This document shows, piece by piece, positions 14,857 to 24,295 of a DNA stretch of 64,000 nt. The first letter of the stretch is position 1. Each line of letters starts with the position of its first letter. Below the pieces are notes generated by a model, which saw nothing but the letters and a program-made list of their open reading frames with translations, was not told where the DNA came from and did no database searches. Position numbers and translations under genes: made by a program. Source of the stretch: Methanobacteriota archaeon (lineage in GTDB: Archaea > Halobacteriota > Methanomicrobia > Methanomicrobiales > Methanoculleaceae); the NCBI GenBank assembly GCA_023393455.1, contig JAEWLJ010000016.1, forward strand, positions 1 through 64,000, written 5' to 3'.

Positions 14857-15990
14857 CTACAGAGCCGTTATCCGGTAGACGGCGTTCGCCCGGTCGTCCG
14901 AGACCAGCAGCGATCCATCATTAGCGACCTCGACGTCCACCGGCCGCCCCCACGCGTCGCCTCCCTGCAACCAGCCCTCCGCGAAGACCTCGTAGGAGAC
15001 GGGAGTCCCGTTCTCGAGCGTGACCATCGTCACCCGGTAGCCGATCGGCTCCGCCCGGTTCCAGGAACCGTGCTCGGCGATGAAGATCCTGTTCTGGTAC
15101 TCTTCCGGGAACTGTCCGCCGTCATAGAACCGCATCCCGAGCGCGGCGACGTGCGGGCCGAGTTCCTGCTCCGGCGGCGTGAACTCAGCACATGACTGTT
15201 CTTCCCCGAACTCCGGGTCGGGGATCGCCGCGCCGTGGCAGTAGGGGAACCCAAAGTGCATCCCGCTCTCCGGCGCCCGGTTGAGTTCGTCCGGCGGGAT
15301 ATCGTCGCCGAGCCAGTCGCGGCCGTTGTCCGTGAACCATAACTCGCCGGTCTCCGGGTGCCAGTCGAACCCAACGGTGTTCCGGATGCCCCGGGCGTAG
15401 ATCTCAAGATTGGTTCCGTCCGGGTTCATCCGATGGATCGCGGCAAACCGCTCATCGTCGGGATCGCAGACGTTGCAGGGCGCTCCCACGGGGACATAGA
15501 GGTTCCCGTCGGGGCCGAAGGCGATGAACTTCCACCCGTGCGACGCTTCGTCCGGGAAGGCGTCGCTCACCACCGCCGCCTCAGGCGGGTTCTCGAGGTT
15601 TGTCTCGATGTCGTCGTAGCGGAGGATGCGGCCGATCTCGGCGACATAGAGGGAGCCGTTACGGAACGCGACGCCGTTCGGGGAGTCGAGACCGCTCGCG
15701 ATCGTGATCACCGCGTCCCCCCTCCCGTCGCCGTCGCGGTCAGGGATGGCGTAAACGTTTCCTGCGCCGCGGCTCCCGACGAAGAGCGTCCCGTTGGGTG
15801 ATAGTGTCATCGACCGCGCCCCGGTGACGTTTCCAGCATAGACGTCGATCTCAAAGCCCGGGGGGAGGGTGATCGTATCGAGCGGCAGAGGGCCGGCGGT
15901 GCTGCCTCCCGGCGGCATCACGACGGCAACGACGATGCCGAGGAGTGCAAGGGCCGCAATCGCGGCGATGATAGCGGTCAGACGTGTCAT
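14857..15990 (-). CDS. Membrane-anchored PQQ-type glucose/sorbosone dehydrogenase-like protein
   Basis: 377 residues. A signal anchor (about 5-30, AIIAAIAALALLGIVVAVVM) is followed by a six-bladed propeller of the soluble glucose dehydrogenase/sorbosone dehydrogenase family. Repeats include ARSMTLSPNGTLFVGSRGAG, SHGWKFIAFGPDGNLYVPVG and NTVGFDWHPETGELWFTDNG. An extra CNVC pair lies near residue 175. Such proteins oxidise sugars or aldehydes outside the membrane; the substrate and the use of PQQ in a methanogen are uncertain. ATG 15990 has GGAG nine bases upstream, and a TATA box (CTATATATCC) is near 16024-16034. A GTG at 16044 overlapping the phosphoesterase stop is the alternative. Confidence 0.8.
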   Translation of the reverse strand: MTRLTAIIAAIAALALLGIVVAVVMPPGGSTAGPLPLDTITLPPGFEIDVYAGNVTGARSMTLSPNGTLFVGSRGAGNVYAIPDRDGDGRGDAVITIASGLDSPNGVAFRNGSLYVAEIGRILRYDDIETNLENPPEAAVVSDAFPDEASHGWKFIAFGPDGNLYVPVGAPCNVCDPDDERFAAIHRMNPDGTNLEIYARGIRNTVGFDWHPETGELWFTDNGRDWLGDDIPPDELNRAPESGMHFGFPYCHGAAIPDPEFGEEQSCAEFTPPEQELGPHVAALGMRFYDGGQFPEEYQNRIFIAEHGSWNRAEPIGYRVTMVTLENGTPVSYEVFAEGWLQGGDAWGRPVDVEVANDGSLLVSDDRANAVYRITAL

Positions 15991-16040
15991 GAAGGTCATC
16001 TCCGGGACCCCCGATGGCGGGGAGGATATATAGGGGTTAC

Positions 16041-16757
16041 TCACGCAAACCGCCGGATGCCGGCAAGCGGTGGGAGGACGACCACTTCGCCGTCGACCTC
16101 CACCACAGGCTGGAGGCTGCCCGCATCCACGCGGCGGAGGATGGGGGAGAGGAAGTCCCGGCTCCTCGCGTAGTTCACCACGACGCCGGGGGAGAGCGGG
16201 TTGAACGCCGGCATCACAAGAAGGTCCTTCCCGCGGGCCACGCCCCGGCCGTAGAGATAGCAGGGGAACCGGGCTAGGTCGATCTCGATCGCCGGATGGT
16301 CATGCCCGATGATGAGCGTCCCGTGGTCGTCGACCGCCTGGTCGCCGTGCACCACCGTGTAGCCGCCGCGGTCGTAGCGCTCGACCGTCCCTCCTGTGAT
16401 AGCGGGGAGCATGACGTCGTGCGATCCCCGGACGAGGACGACCTCGCACTCCGCCCGGAGCGTTGCAAGGATCGTCGAGAGCGTCTCCTTCACGTCCCGG
16501 CTCACCCGGTCGAAGGCATGGAAGATGTCCCCGTCGAGGACGAAGACCTGCGGAGCGAACCGGCCGAGGATCGCCTCGAACCGCTTGAGCAGCGTCTCCT
16601 CCTCGTGGAGGGGGAAGTGGAGCCCCTGCCGGTAGAGCGCCTCGGAAAGTCCGATGTGGACGTCGGAGACGACGCAGAGGGATTGTTCCCGGACAAAGAA
16701 CGCCCCTTCATAAAAACCGAACCGGGAGAGGAGGTCGGTCTCCGTGACCACGTTCAT
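16041..16757 (-). CDS. Calcineurin-like metallophosphoesterase partner of Lhr (COG1407)
   Basis: 238 residues. Phosphoesterase motifs appear in order: SDVHIG (about 31), LDGDIFH (about 74), VRGSHD (about 108), VVHGD (about 135) and GHDHP (about 150). The third motif has Ser where GN[HD] usually has Asn. COG1407 members are commonly paired with Lhr-type helicases and are predicted nucleases or phosphatases. The ATG overlaps the lhr stop (ATGA), so the two are co-translated. Confidence 0.87.
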   Translation of the reverse strand: MNVVTETDLLSRFGFYEGAFFVREQSLCVVSDVHIGLSEALYRQGLHFPLHEEETLLKRFEAILGRFAPQVFVLDGDIFHAFDRVSRDVKETLSTILATLRAECEVVLVRGSHDVMLPAITGGTVERYDRGGYTVVHGDQAVDDHGTLIIGHDHPAIEIDLARFPCYLYGRGVARGKDLLVMPAFNPLSPGVVVNYARSRDFLSPILRRVDAGSLQPVVEVDGEVVVLPPLAGIRRFA

Positions 16758-19372
16758 GCCGCCGCCCCGCCTTCGATGCTGCTCATCACCCGGCGCTGGA
16801 ACTCGCGGAGCATCGAGAGTTTGTCCTGCGCGTAGACCGCGTCGGAGACGCCGAGCGTCGCGATCCCGAACGCGAGCGGGCTCGGGGACGCGGCGCGGGT
16901 CATGACGACCTCGATCTCGCCCGCACCGATCCCGTCGACGATCCGCCGTATGTTCTCCGCCTCGAACCTGTCCTCGATCACCTCCCGGTAGGTCTCTCGC
17001 ATCACGGCAAAACGCGGGAGCCGTTTTGCAAACGAGATCAGCATATCGGCGCTCACCTGCTGGCGCCGGGCGCTCCTTCGCTTCCCCATGTAGTTACGCA
17101 GGATCATGAACGACCGGGCCGCGTTGATCCGGAAGACCCGCTTTAAGAGCTGGGTATCCCCGACGGCCTCTGTGAGGATCTCGCTGCACTCGTCGGCCCG
17201 GATACCCCGGAGGATGCGTGCAGGATCGGCCCGCTTATCGAGCGGTATCGAGACCAGAAACCCGGTATCGCTGATCCCGACCGAGACGTTCGTCGTCACG
17301 TCCCGGGCGATCATGAAGGCGACGATCCGAGAGAACCCGTCGTTGAACCGCAACCCGTAGTTGGTCATGAAGTAGTAGAGCCGGCGATGATTCTCCTGGT
17401 CGACCTGCTCCTCGACGACGATCCTCCCGGGCGTGGGGACGGCCTCGTCGCCCAGATAGAGCACCTGCTGCTCGAAGATCGCGCAGATGCTTCGTGCGCT
17501 GTTCTCGTCGATGGGATAATCGGCAAGGAGCTCCTCGACGATCTCTTCCGTCTCGCCTGTCTCCATCGCGCTAAGCATCATCTCCTTGAACCGGAGGACG
17601 TGCAGCCCGAGGTCGAACGAGAGGGGAAGTTTCTCGGAGAACCAGCTCGGGATCGTCGGCCGGTCAGTCGTCAGGTCGACGTAGAGTTTCCCGCCCCGGC
17701 GGTAGGCGAACCGGTAGCGCCGACCGCCGAGGACGAAGACGTCGCCCTTGTTCATCCGTTCCAGGTACTTCTCGTCCAGGTTGCCGACAAAGACCCCGTC
17801 ACGGGTGAGGACGTCGCAGGAGAACGCGTCCGGGATCGTCCCGGAGTTGAGGAAGTAGATCATCCGGGCGTTCCTCCCTCGCTTTCGCACGGTTCCGGTC
17901 TCCTCGTCGTGCCAGATCTTCGCGTAGATCCGCCGCTCCTCGAGCCCCGCGTACTCTCCGGCGAGGTAGCGGACGACGCTCATCAGGTCTTCCTCCTCGA
18001 GGTCCCGGTAGCAGTACGACCGGCGGATCACCTCAAACATCCTGTCGATCTGCGCTTCCCCCTCGAGCGCCATCCCGAAGACGTGCTGCGCGAGAACGTC
18101 GAGGCAGTTCTCCGGGATGTGGATCCGGTCCACAAACCCGTTCTGCCCCTCCCGGAGCATCACCGCGCACTCCACGAGTTCGTCGCGGTCGAGGACGACG
18201 ATCCGTCCCTTCACCACCTCGCCGAGACGGTGGCCGGCGCGCCCGACCCGCTGGAGGAGCGCCGCGACGGACTTCGGGGACCCCACCTGGAGGACGAGGT
18301 CGACGTGGGGCATGTCGACCCCGAGTTCGAGCGACGTCGATGTCGTCACCACCTTCACCCTCCCGGATTTGAGCCGCTCCTCGACGGAGAGCCTCCCCTC
18401 TGTCCCCATCGAGCCGTGGTGGCATCCCGTGTTCTCCTCGGTATACCACTCGGGGTAACGGACGCGGAGATTGTAGAGGATCCGTTCGGCGCCGTTCCGG
18501 GTGTTCGTGAATACGAGCGTATTGCTGTGTCCCTGGACGAGACGGTGGATCGTCGAGTAGAGGTGCCGCGCGAGGTCTTCGGGGGTGGTGTCGATCAGGT
18601 CGGGAACCGGGCAGAGGAGTTTCAAGTCGAACTCCCGCGCGAACCGGGTGTCGACGATCTCCACATCGCGTCCGGCGCCGACCAGGAACCGGCCGACCTC
18701 GGCGAGAGGCTCGATCGTCGCTGAGCACCCGATCCGTGTAAATCCGCCTCCCGCCTCCTTCACCAGTTCTTCGAGCCGTTCAAGGCTCACCGAGAGGTGG
18801 ACGCCGCGCTTCGAGCCCGCAAGGGAGTGGATCTCGTCGACGACGACCCACCTGACCGTCCGGAGGCTCTCGCGGAACTTCGGGGAGTTTAAGAGGATCG
18901 CGAGCGTCTCGGGGGTGATGTTGAGGATGTGCGGGGGTTTCCGCGCCATCTTCGCCTTATCAGCCCGTGAGACGTCCCCGTGCCGGATGGCGTGGCGGAG
19001 CGGGGTGTGGTCGATCCCGCGCTCGCGGGCGACCCGGGCGATCCCGTCGAGCGGCAGGCTGAGGTTCTTGTGGATGTCGTTTGCAAGTGACTTGAGCGGC
19101 GAGATGTAGAGGCAGTAGACGCTGTCTTCGAGCTCGCCTGCCCGCGCCCGGATGAAGATGTCGTCGATGATCGCGAGAAACGCAGAGAGGGTCTTTCCCG
19201 ACCCGGTCGGCGAACAGATGAGGACGTTCTTTCGCTCGTGGATGAGCGGAACCGCCATCCGTTGCGGTGGGGTGAACCGCCCGTCCAGTTCTTGTATGCA
19301 CCATTTCTGTACGTTTTCGTCGAGGAGTTCGAGGATCTCCTCGTTTGAATGCCTTTCCGGCCGCTTCTCCAT
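16754..19372 (-). CDS. lhr: Lhr-type DEAH/DEVH-box DNA helicase
   Basis: 872 residues. Superfamily 2 motifs are SPTGSGKT (Walker A, about 56), YISPLKSLAND (Ia, about 87), VVDEIHSL (II, about 196), GCSATIEPL (III, about 230) and RVGRAGHRLGE (VI, about 380). The winged-helix and Lhr-core domains follow. Archaeal Lhr (Hel308-like) enzymes unwind or anneal branched DNA in repair. ATG 19372 has GAGAGG seven bases upstream; the longer open frame lacks family similarity. It is operonic with the phosphoesterase. Confidence 0.95.
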   Translation of the reverse strand: MEKRPERHSNEEILELLDENVQKWCIQELDGRFTPPQRMAVPLIHERKNVLICSPTGSGKTLSAFLAIIDDIFIRARAGELEDSVYCLYISPLKSLANDIHKNLSLPLDGIARVARERGIDHTPLRHAIRHGDVSRADKAKMARKPPHILNITPETLAILLNSPKFRESLRTVRWVVVDEIHSLAGSKRGVHLSVSLERLEELVKEAGGGFTRIGCSATIEPLAEVGRFLVGAGRDVEIVDTRFAREFDLKLLCPVPDLIDTTPEDLARHLYSTIHRLVQGHSNTLVFTNTRNGAERILYNLRVRYPEWYTEENTGCHHGSMGTEGRLSVEERLKSGRVKVVTTSTSLELGVDMPHVDLVLQVGSPKSVAALLQRVGRAGHRLGEVVKGRIVVLDRDELVECAVMLREGQNGFVDRIHIPENCLDVLAQHVFGMALEGEAQIDRMFEVIRRSYCYRDLEEEDLMSVVRYLAGEYAGLEERRIYAKIWHDEETGTVRKRGRNARMIYFLNSGTIPDAFSCDVLTRDGVFVGNLDEKYLERMNKGDVFVLGGRRYRFAYRRGGKLYVDLTTDRPTIPSWFSEKLPLSFDLGLHVLRFKEMMLSAMETGETEEIVEELLADYPIDENSARSICAIFEQQVLYLGDEAVPTPGRIVVEEQVDQENHRRLYYFMTNYGLRFNDGFSRIVAFMIARDVTTNVSVGISDTGFLVSIPLDKRADPARILRGIRADECSEILTEAVGDTQLLKRVFRINAARSFMILRNYMGKRRSARRQQVSADMLISFAKRLPRFAVMRETYREVIEDRFEAENIRRIVDGIGAGEIEVVMTRAASPSPLAFGIATLGVSDAVYAQDKLSMLREFQRRVMSSIEGGAAA

Positions 19373-19914
19373 CCTGTTACCTCTCGTCGTCCCTTGAGTT
19401 CCGCCGTGCGCCCTCCCCCATATGGATGCGGGGAACGGCAGGCTCGAGTAATCCCTGATCTGCTCCAAGTCCTGGAGAATTTAACTGCACCAATGCAGTG
19501 GGGCGTCTAATTCAGGGTATCGTGCTGCAGAAGTGGTTTCTGGCAGCTGTATTCCCACTGTTGCGGCCGGAGTGCCGTGCCGAATTTTGTATGTATTTTG
19601 CAATCATCCACAATAGCCTTTTGCATCTTGAGAAGCGATCTGCCGGGGTGAGTGGTTGATAATATGTGGGTTTATTGCGCTCAAATCTGTTTTTTGGCCC
19701 TTTCTCGGTGATATTAGATCCGCCGGGGCGATCGGGTGAAAAACCGTGACTCCCTCCAATCAGGATGATGTTTACTTCAGATGTTTTAGATAGTTCTCAT
19801 CCCCTCTCCCACGCCGGCGCCGTCACCCCGGGAGGAAGAGGATAACTGCCCCCCTCCCCGGGCGTCTGGGATATTCTAATGTAGGTTCTCGTGAAACTTA
19901 ACAGTGGAATTACG
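19373..19914. other. Divergent intergenic region, lhr / hxlB
   Basis: 542 bases with no credible gene. It is AT-richer than its surroundings. It holds a 15-base imperfect direct repeat (GATCTGCCGGGGTGA at 19637 and GATCCGCCGGGGCGA at 19717, 80 bases apart). A small hairpin CTGCA-CCAA-TGCAG lies near 19481-19494. A TATA-like ATATTCTAAT (19871-19880) is about 40 bases before the hxlB ATG. Confidence 0.4.
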
Positions 19915-20514
19915 ATGACAAATCACCCGGTTAAGAACATGATGCGGTTGATGGCGACCAAGATCCGGACGATCGCGGACGTGATGTCCGACGACGAGAT
20001 CGATACGCTCCTCACCGAGATCCTGAATGCAAACCGCATCTATACCATGGGCGCCGGGCGCTCCGGGCTTGTAGCGAAATCGTTTGCCATGCGCCTGATG
20101 CACCTCGGGCTCTCCGCATTCGTCGTCGGGGAGACCGTGACCCCGGCCATGAAACCGGGAGACGTCATTATCGTCTTCTCCGGATCCGGCGCGACCAAGA
20201 CGGTTGCGGATATCTCGGAGACTGCAAAGGAGATCGGCGGGAGGATCTGCCTCATCACCTCGAAGAAAGACTCGCGGATCGGGCGCATCGCCGACTGCAT
20301 CGTCATCATCGAGAGCCAGCGGGACAAGGTAGCCGACGAGTCTGCGGAGTTCGAGATCCGGCAGATGATGGGCGAGCACAAGTCGTTCGCGCCGCTCGGC
20401 ACCATCTTCGAGACGACCGCGATGGTCTTTGCGGACGCGATCATATCGCGGCTGATGGAGATCACCCAGTGCCGGCCCGAAGACCTCCAGTGCCGCCACG
20501 CGAACATCGAGTGA
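19915..20514 (+). CDS. hxlB: 6-phospho-3-hexuloisomerase
   Basis: 199 residues. A single SIS domain has YTMGAGRSGLVAKSFAMRLM (about 44-63) as the phosphosugar loop and IIVFSGSGATKTV (about 85). The C-terminal LGTIFETTAMVFADAIISRLM is typical of PHI. It interconverts arabino-3-hexulose 6-phosphate and fructose 6-phosphate; archaea run this backward to make pentoses. The partner hexulose-phosphate synthase is not in the window. It leads an unit with an aminotransferase (8-base gap) and an M42 peptidase (7-base gap). An in-frame start further upstream is possible. Confidence 0.9.
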   Translation: MTNHPVKNMMRLMATKIRTIADVMSDDEIDTLLTEILNANRIYTMGAGRSGLVAKSFAMRLMHLGLSAFVVGETVTPAMKPGDVIIVFSGSGATKTVADISETAKEIGGRICLITSKKDSRIGRIADCIVIIESQRDKVADESAEFEIRQMMGEHKSFAPLGTIFETTAMVFADAIISRLMEITQCRPEDLQCRHANIE

Positions 20515-20522
20515 GGGGAATC

Positions 20523-21629
20523 ATGAGCGAACACAGGTATGCCGACCGGGTCCGGTCGGTGGAGATGTCGGGCATCCGCAAGCTCTTCGAAGCCGGGGGG
20601 CCGGACGCGATCAACCTCGGCATCGGGCAGCCGGACTTCGATACACCCGACCATATCAAGATGGCCGCGATCGCCGCCATCCGGGAGGGGAAGACCGGCT
20701 ACACCCCGAACGCCGGGATACCGGAACTCCGGGAGGCGATCTCTGAGAAGTTTGCGCGGGAGAACGATCTCTCCTACCGGCCGGAGCAGATCCTGGTCAC
20801 GGCGGGGGGGAGCGAGGCGCTCCACCTCGTGATGGAGGCGCTCGTCGACCCGGGCGACCGTGTCCTCTTCACCGACCCGGGTTTCGTCTCCTACGCCGCA
20901 CTCGCGACCATCGCCGGCGGAAAGCCCGAGGGCGTCGGGCTCGATGCAACCCTGCACATCGACGTCGAGCGGGCGAAGGAGCAGATGGACGGAGCGCGGG
21001 TCTTCGTCCTGAACACCCCGGGAAACCCGACAGGGGCGGTCGAGAGCGAGGAGTCGATCCGCGCCCTCATCGAGTACGCGAACGACCGTAAGGTTACGGT
21101 CGTCTCCGACGAGGTCTACGAGCACTTTGTCTACGAGAAAGAGCACGTCAGCGCGGCCCGGTTCGGCGAGGACGTCATCACCGTCAACGCCGCGAGCAAG
21201 ACCTACGCCATGACCGGGTGGCGGGTCGGCTACCTCGCGGCGCCCGAGGACTACATCCCGGAGTTCCTCAAGATACACCAGTATGCCCAGGCGTGCGCGA
21301 CCTCGATATCGCAGTATGCGGCGGTCGCCGCCTACACCGGCGACCCGGAGCCGGTCGTGCGGATGCGGAGTGAGTACCGCGCCCGGCGCGACCTCCTCTA
21401 CGACGGGCTCACCGATCTCGGATTTGATTTCCCCCGGCCGGAGGGCGCGTTCTATATGTTCGTCCCGATGGGGCGAAACCTTATCGAGAAGGCCATCGAT
21501 GCAGGCGTCATCATCGTGCCGGGTTCGGCATTCGGCTCGAAGGCGCCCGAGTACGCACGTTTCAGTTACGCAACCGCCCGGGGGAACCTCTCCCGCGCGG
21601 TCGAGCGTCTCGGAAGACTGATGGAGTGA
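20523..21629 (+). CDS. Class I/II PLP aminotransferase (aspartate-aminotransferase-like)
   Basis: 368 residues, fold type I. Hallmarks are INLGIGQPDFDTPDH (about 32), TAGGSEALHLVMEA (about 92), NTPGNPTGAVES (about 163) and the PLP lysine in NAASKTYAMTGWRVGY (about 225). Substrate range in this family includes aspartate, aromatic and branched amino acids and cannot be fixed here. GAGGGG precedes the ATG by four bases. Confidence 0.88.
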   Translation: MSEHRYADRVRSVEMSGIRKLFEAGGPDAINLGIGQPDFDTPDHIKMAAIAAIREGKTGYTPNAGIPELREAISEKFARENDLSYRPEQILVTAGGSEALHLVMEALVDPGDRVLFTDPGFVSYAALATIAGGKPEGVGLDATLHIDVERAKEQMDGARVFVLNTPGNPTGAVESEESIRALIEYANDRKVTVVSDEVYEHFVYEKEHVSAARFGEDVITVNAASKTYAMTGWRVGYLAAPEDYIPEFLKIHQYAQACATSISQYAAVAAYTGDPEPVVRMRSEYRARRDLLYDGLTDLGFDFPRPEGAFYMFVPMGRNLIEKAIDAGVIIVPGSAFGSKAPEYARFSYATARGNLSRAVERLGRLME

Positions 21630-21636
21630 GAGAGAA

Positions 21637-22674
21637 ATGGTGAAAGAACTACTCAGGAGACTCTCGGACGCCCACGGCGTCTCGAGCGATGAAGGAAACA
21701 TCAGGGAGATCATCAGGACGGAACTTGCGGGTGTCGTCGACGAGATCCGCGAGGACACGATGGGGAACCTGATCGCCGTCAAGCGCGGCGACGACTTCTC
21801 GATCATGCTCGCGGCCCACATGGACGAGATCGGCCTGATGGTGCAGTACATCGATGAGAAGGGGTTCATCCGGGTCGTCCCTATCGGGGGATGGTTCGGG
21901 CCGGTGCTCTACTGTCAGCGGGTGATCCTGCACGGGAAGAACGGCCCGGTCACGGGCGTCCTCGGCGCAAAGCCCCCTCACGTCATGAAGGAAGAGGAGC
22001 GCAAGAAGGAGATCAAGCTCGAGAATATGTTCGTCGACGTGGGTGCGACGAGCGAAGAAGAGGTGAAGAACCTCGGGATCGAGATCGGCACGGCGATCAC
22101 CATCGACCGCGAGTTCACGGAACTCGCCGGCACCCGCATCACGGGCAAAGCACTCGATAACCGGGTCGGCGTTGCGATGCTTATCCGGGCGCTGCAGCAG
22201 GCGAAGTCACCTCACACGCTCTACGCCGTCTTCACCGTCCAGGAAGAGCTGGGGCTCAAAGGCGCAAAGGTGAGCGCCTACTCGTTAAACCCCGACTGCG
22301 CGATCGCGACCGATGTCACCATCCCCGGCGATCACCCGGGGATCGAGAAGAAGGACGCGAGCGTCGAGATGGGCAAGGGACCGGTTCTTGTCCTCGTCAG
22401 CGCGAGCGGGCGCGGGCTGATGGCCGATCCGAGGATGACCGCGTGGCTCCGCGAGACCGCGGAGAAGAACGACATCCCCTGCCAGCTCGAGGTCGGCACC
22501 GGCGGCAATACCGACGCGACGATCATCCACCTGGAGCGGGGCGGTATTCCGAGCATCCCATTCTCGATCCCGGCCCGCTACATTCACTCTCCAGTCGAGG
22601 TGGTCGATACCGCCGACGTCGAGGCGGGTGTCCGGCTCCTCGTCGAGGCGCTGAAGAGCAAGCCCGCGCTCTGA
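21637..22674 (+). CDS. M42-family aminopeptidase (tetrahedral type)
   Basis: 345 residues. Dinuclear-metal ligands are visible in order: AAHMDEIGLMV (His, about 66), GKALDNRVGVAM (Asp, about 170), VQEELGLKGAK (catalytic Glu pair, about 204), ATDVTIPGDHP (Asp) and IHSPVEVVD (His, about 323). Archaeal homologues form 12-subunit tetrahedra that trim peptides after the proteasome. GAGAGAGAA precedes the ATG. It is the last gene of the hxlB unit. Confidence 0.93.
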   Translation: MVKELLRRLSDAHGVSSDEGNIREIIRTELAGVVDEIREDTMGNLIAVKRGDDFSIMLAAHMDEIGLMVQYIDEKGFIRVVPIGGWFGPVLYCQRVILHGKNGPVTGVLGAKPPHVMKEEERKKEIKLENMFVDVGATSEEEVKNLGIEIGTAITIDREFTELAGTRITGKALDNRVGVAMLIRALQQAKSPHTLYAVFTVQEELGLKGAKVSAYSLNPDCAIATDVTIPGDHPGIEKKDASVEMGKGPVLVLVSASGRGLMADPRMTAWLRETAEKNDIPCQLEVGTGGNTDATIIHLERGGIPSIPFSIPARYIHSPVEVVDTADVEAGVRLLVEALKSKPAL

Positions 22675-22979
22675 TGCGGGTACAACGTCCCTTTTTTACA
22701 ATAGCACGGTGATGGACGTCAAAGGGCAGGGTGCCCGAGAGATGGACTCTACGCCCGGGCACATTTCGGTTCATGGTGCAGTGTTTTTTTGTGTTCATAG
22801 GCCGTAACTGTCCGGGCCTGTGAACCCACTGCGTCATGTGAGGATGTGCCTTCCGATTGACCCCACTCTCAGGCAAGACCCCCTGTAACGCTGAAAGTAT
22901 ATAATATTATCTAAAACCACGAATAATATCTTTCGTGTGCGCTATGGCCCGTTAAGGCTGCCGTATCACCCAATTCCCC
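22675..22979. other. Convergent intergenic region
   Basis: 305 bases between converging genes. A T6 tract (22691-22697) right after the M42 stop is a plausible terminator. The segment 22895-22930 is strongly AT-rich (GTATATAATATTATC) and resembles a TATA region, but no gene follows it in either direction. No RNA fold was recognised. Confidence 0.35.
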
Positions 22980-23207
22980 TTACTCTTCCACGACGATGAC
23001 CGTCACCGGGCATGAGTCGGCGGCCTCCACCGCGCAGTCGATAAGGCTTTCGGGCACCTCTCCCTCCGCAGGGTTATTGTTGACCCGGTACTTCTCCACG
23101 ATCGAACTCAGGCCGTCGCCGGAGTCCTCTTCAAAGACGTCAGGACAGAGCGTCCAGCAGGACTCGCAGCTGATGCAGCCCGGCCTGTCGATGGTAATCT
23201 TCACCAC
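22980..23207 (-). CDS. Single-cluster [4Fe-4S] ferredoxin
   Basis: 75 residues. The cluster ligands are CISCESCWTLCP (about 11-22) and a distal CP in DSCPVTVIVVEE (about 66). An acidic insert separates them, as in archaeal and Thermotoga-type ferredoxins with one cluster. It is a small cytoplasmic electron carrier; the partner is unknown. The GTG start has GGAGG eight bases upstream. It is divergent from sugE. Confidence 0.9.
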   Translation of the reverse strand: MVKITIDRPGCISCESCWTLCPDVFEEDSGDGLSSIVEKYRVNNNPAEGEVPESLIDCAVEAADSCPVTVIVVEE

Positions 23208-23335
23208 TCTCCATACCTCCGTTTTACCATCCGGGAGGGGCAGTCATTCATGTTAAACGTGACGGAAGCGGATGGCCCATATGATACCGGGGTGGAGAAA
23301 GTATATCATTTTCCGGGCCAAACAAGGGAGGAATC

Positions 23336-23665
23336 ATGCAGAATACAGCCTGGATCACCCTGTTCTTTGCCGGGTTCCTCGAGGCCGGTTGGGCGCTCGG
23401 CCTCAAGTATACCGAAGGGTTCACGAAGGTTGGGCCGTCGGTGGCGACTATCATCCTGATGGTCGGGAGTTTTTACCTCCTCTCGCGGTCGCTCACCACC
23501 CTCCCGATCGGGACGGCGTATGCTGTCTGGACGGGTATCGGGGCGGTCGGGACGGTCATCGCCGGGATCGCCTTCTTCGGCGAGTCAAGGAGCATCCTCC
23601 GCCTCCTCTGCATCTTCCTGATCGTAGCGGGAATCGTGGGGCTGAAGTTCTGTTCGGATGCGTGA
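23336..23665 (+). CDS. sugE: SMR-family guanidinium exporter (SugE/Gdx)
   Basis: 109 residues, four membrane helices. The essential Glu lies in FAGFLEAGWALGLKYTEGF. The LPIGTAYAVWTGIGAVGTVI stretch is the Gdx-subtype signature rather than the EmrE drug-exporter subtype. Gdx proteins export guanidinium in exchange for protons. GGAGG precedes the ATG by five to six bases, and a TATA-like AAGTATATCA is at 23299-23308. No guanidine riboswitch could be seen in the ~30-base leader. Confidence 0.92.
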   Translation: MQNTAWITLFFAGFLEAGWALGLKYTEGFTKVGPSVATIILMVGSFYLLSRSLTTLPIGTAYAVWTGIGAVGTVIAGIAFFGESRSILRLLCIFLIVAGIVGLKFCSDA

Positions 23666-23698
23666 GGGAGGCCCGTGTGCCGGGGGTATCCCCTTCAA

Positions 23699-24295
23699 TC
23701 ACGCATCCCCGAGGATTCGGGCGCCTATCTCGCCGTCCAGTGCATCGAGGAACGCGACGAGGAACGCGTGCCTCTCCCGCGCGATCTCCCGGGCGCTCTC
23801 CGTGTACATACGGCCTTTGAGGTTGAGCAGTTTGTCATAGAAGTGGCGGGTTGCATCCTCGATGCCGCGCCCCTGCTCCCCGGCCTGCATGAATGTCCTC
23901 ACGATCCCGACCGCGCCCATCGCGTCAAGGTTGTCCGCGTCGGAGAGCACCCGGGCTTCAAGGGTCTCGGGAGCGATGCCTGAGGAGTAGCGGTGCGCAC
24001 GGATGGCGTGGACGATGCCCGGGACCAGATCTGCCGGATAGCGGATGGACTCAAGATACGCCGCTGCCATCCGTGCCCCCTCCTCTTCGTGGGGGACACC
24101 TGTCTCCTCTTCGAGTGGTCGGGCGATGTCGTGGAAGACCGCGGCCGGAATGAGGACTGCCATGTCCGCTCCCTCACGGGCGCCGATCGCCTCGCAGAGG
24201 TGCACGACCCGGAGGGTGTGGTCAAACCCGTGCGCCCCTGATGTCGGGAGTGCCGCCCGGACGTGGTCGAGCATTGCGGCGGTCTGGTCGTTCAT
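23699..24295 (-). CDS. HD-domain phosphohydrolase
   Basis: 198 residues. HD metal motifs are HGFDHTLRVVHLC (about 22), VFHDIARPLEEETGVPHEEEG (about 53) and SDADNLDAMGAVGI (about 118), matching the YedJ-like HD branch of predicted nucleotide or phosphate-ester hydrolases. The substrate is unknown. It converges on sugE and is not in an operon. Confidence 0.87.
   Translation of the reverse strand: MNDQTAAMLDHVRAALPTSGAHGFDHTLRVVHLCEAIGAREGADMAVLIPAAVFHDIARPLEEETGVPHEEEGARMAAAYLESIRYPADLVPGIVHAIRAHRYSSGIAPETLEARVLSDADNLDAMGAVGIVRTFMQAGEQGRGIEDATRHFYDKLLNLKGRMYTESAREIARERHAFLVAFLDALDGEIGARILGDA

Noticed and set aside
19755..19800. Box C/D sRNA-like motif in the lhr-hxlB spacer
   Set aside because: GATGATG resembles a C box, but no D or D' box (CTGA) follows at a workable distance.
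23260..23335. Guanidine riboswitch before sugE
   Set aside because: The leader after the TATA box is only about 25-30 bases, too short for any known guanidine riboswitch.
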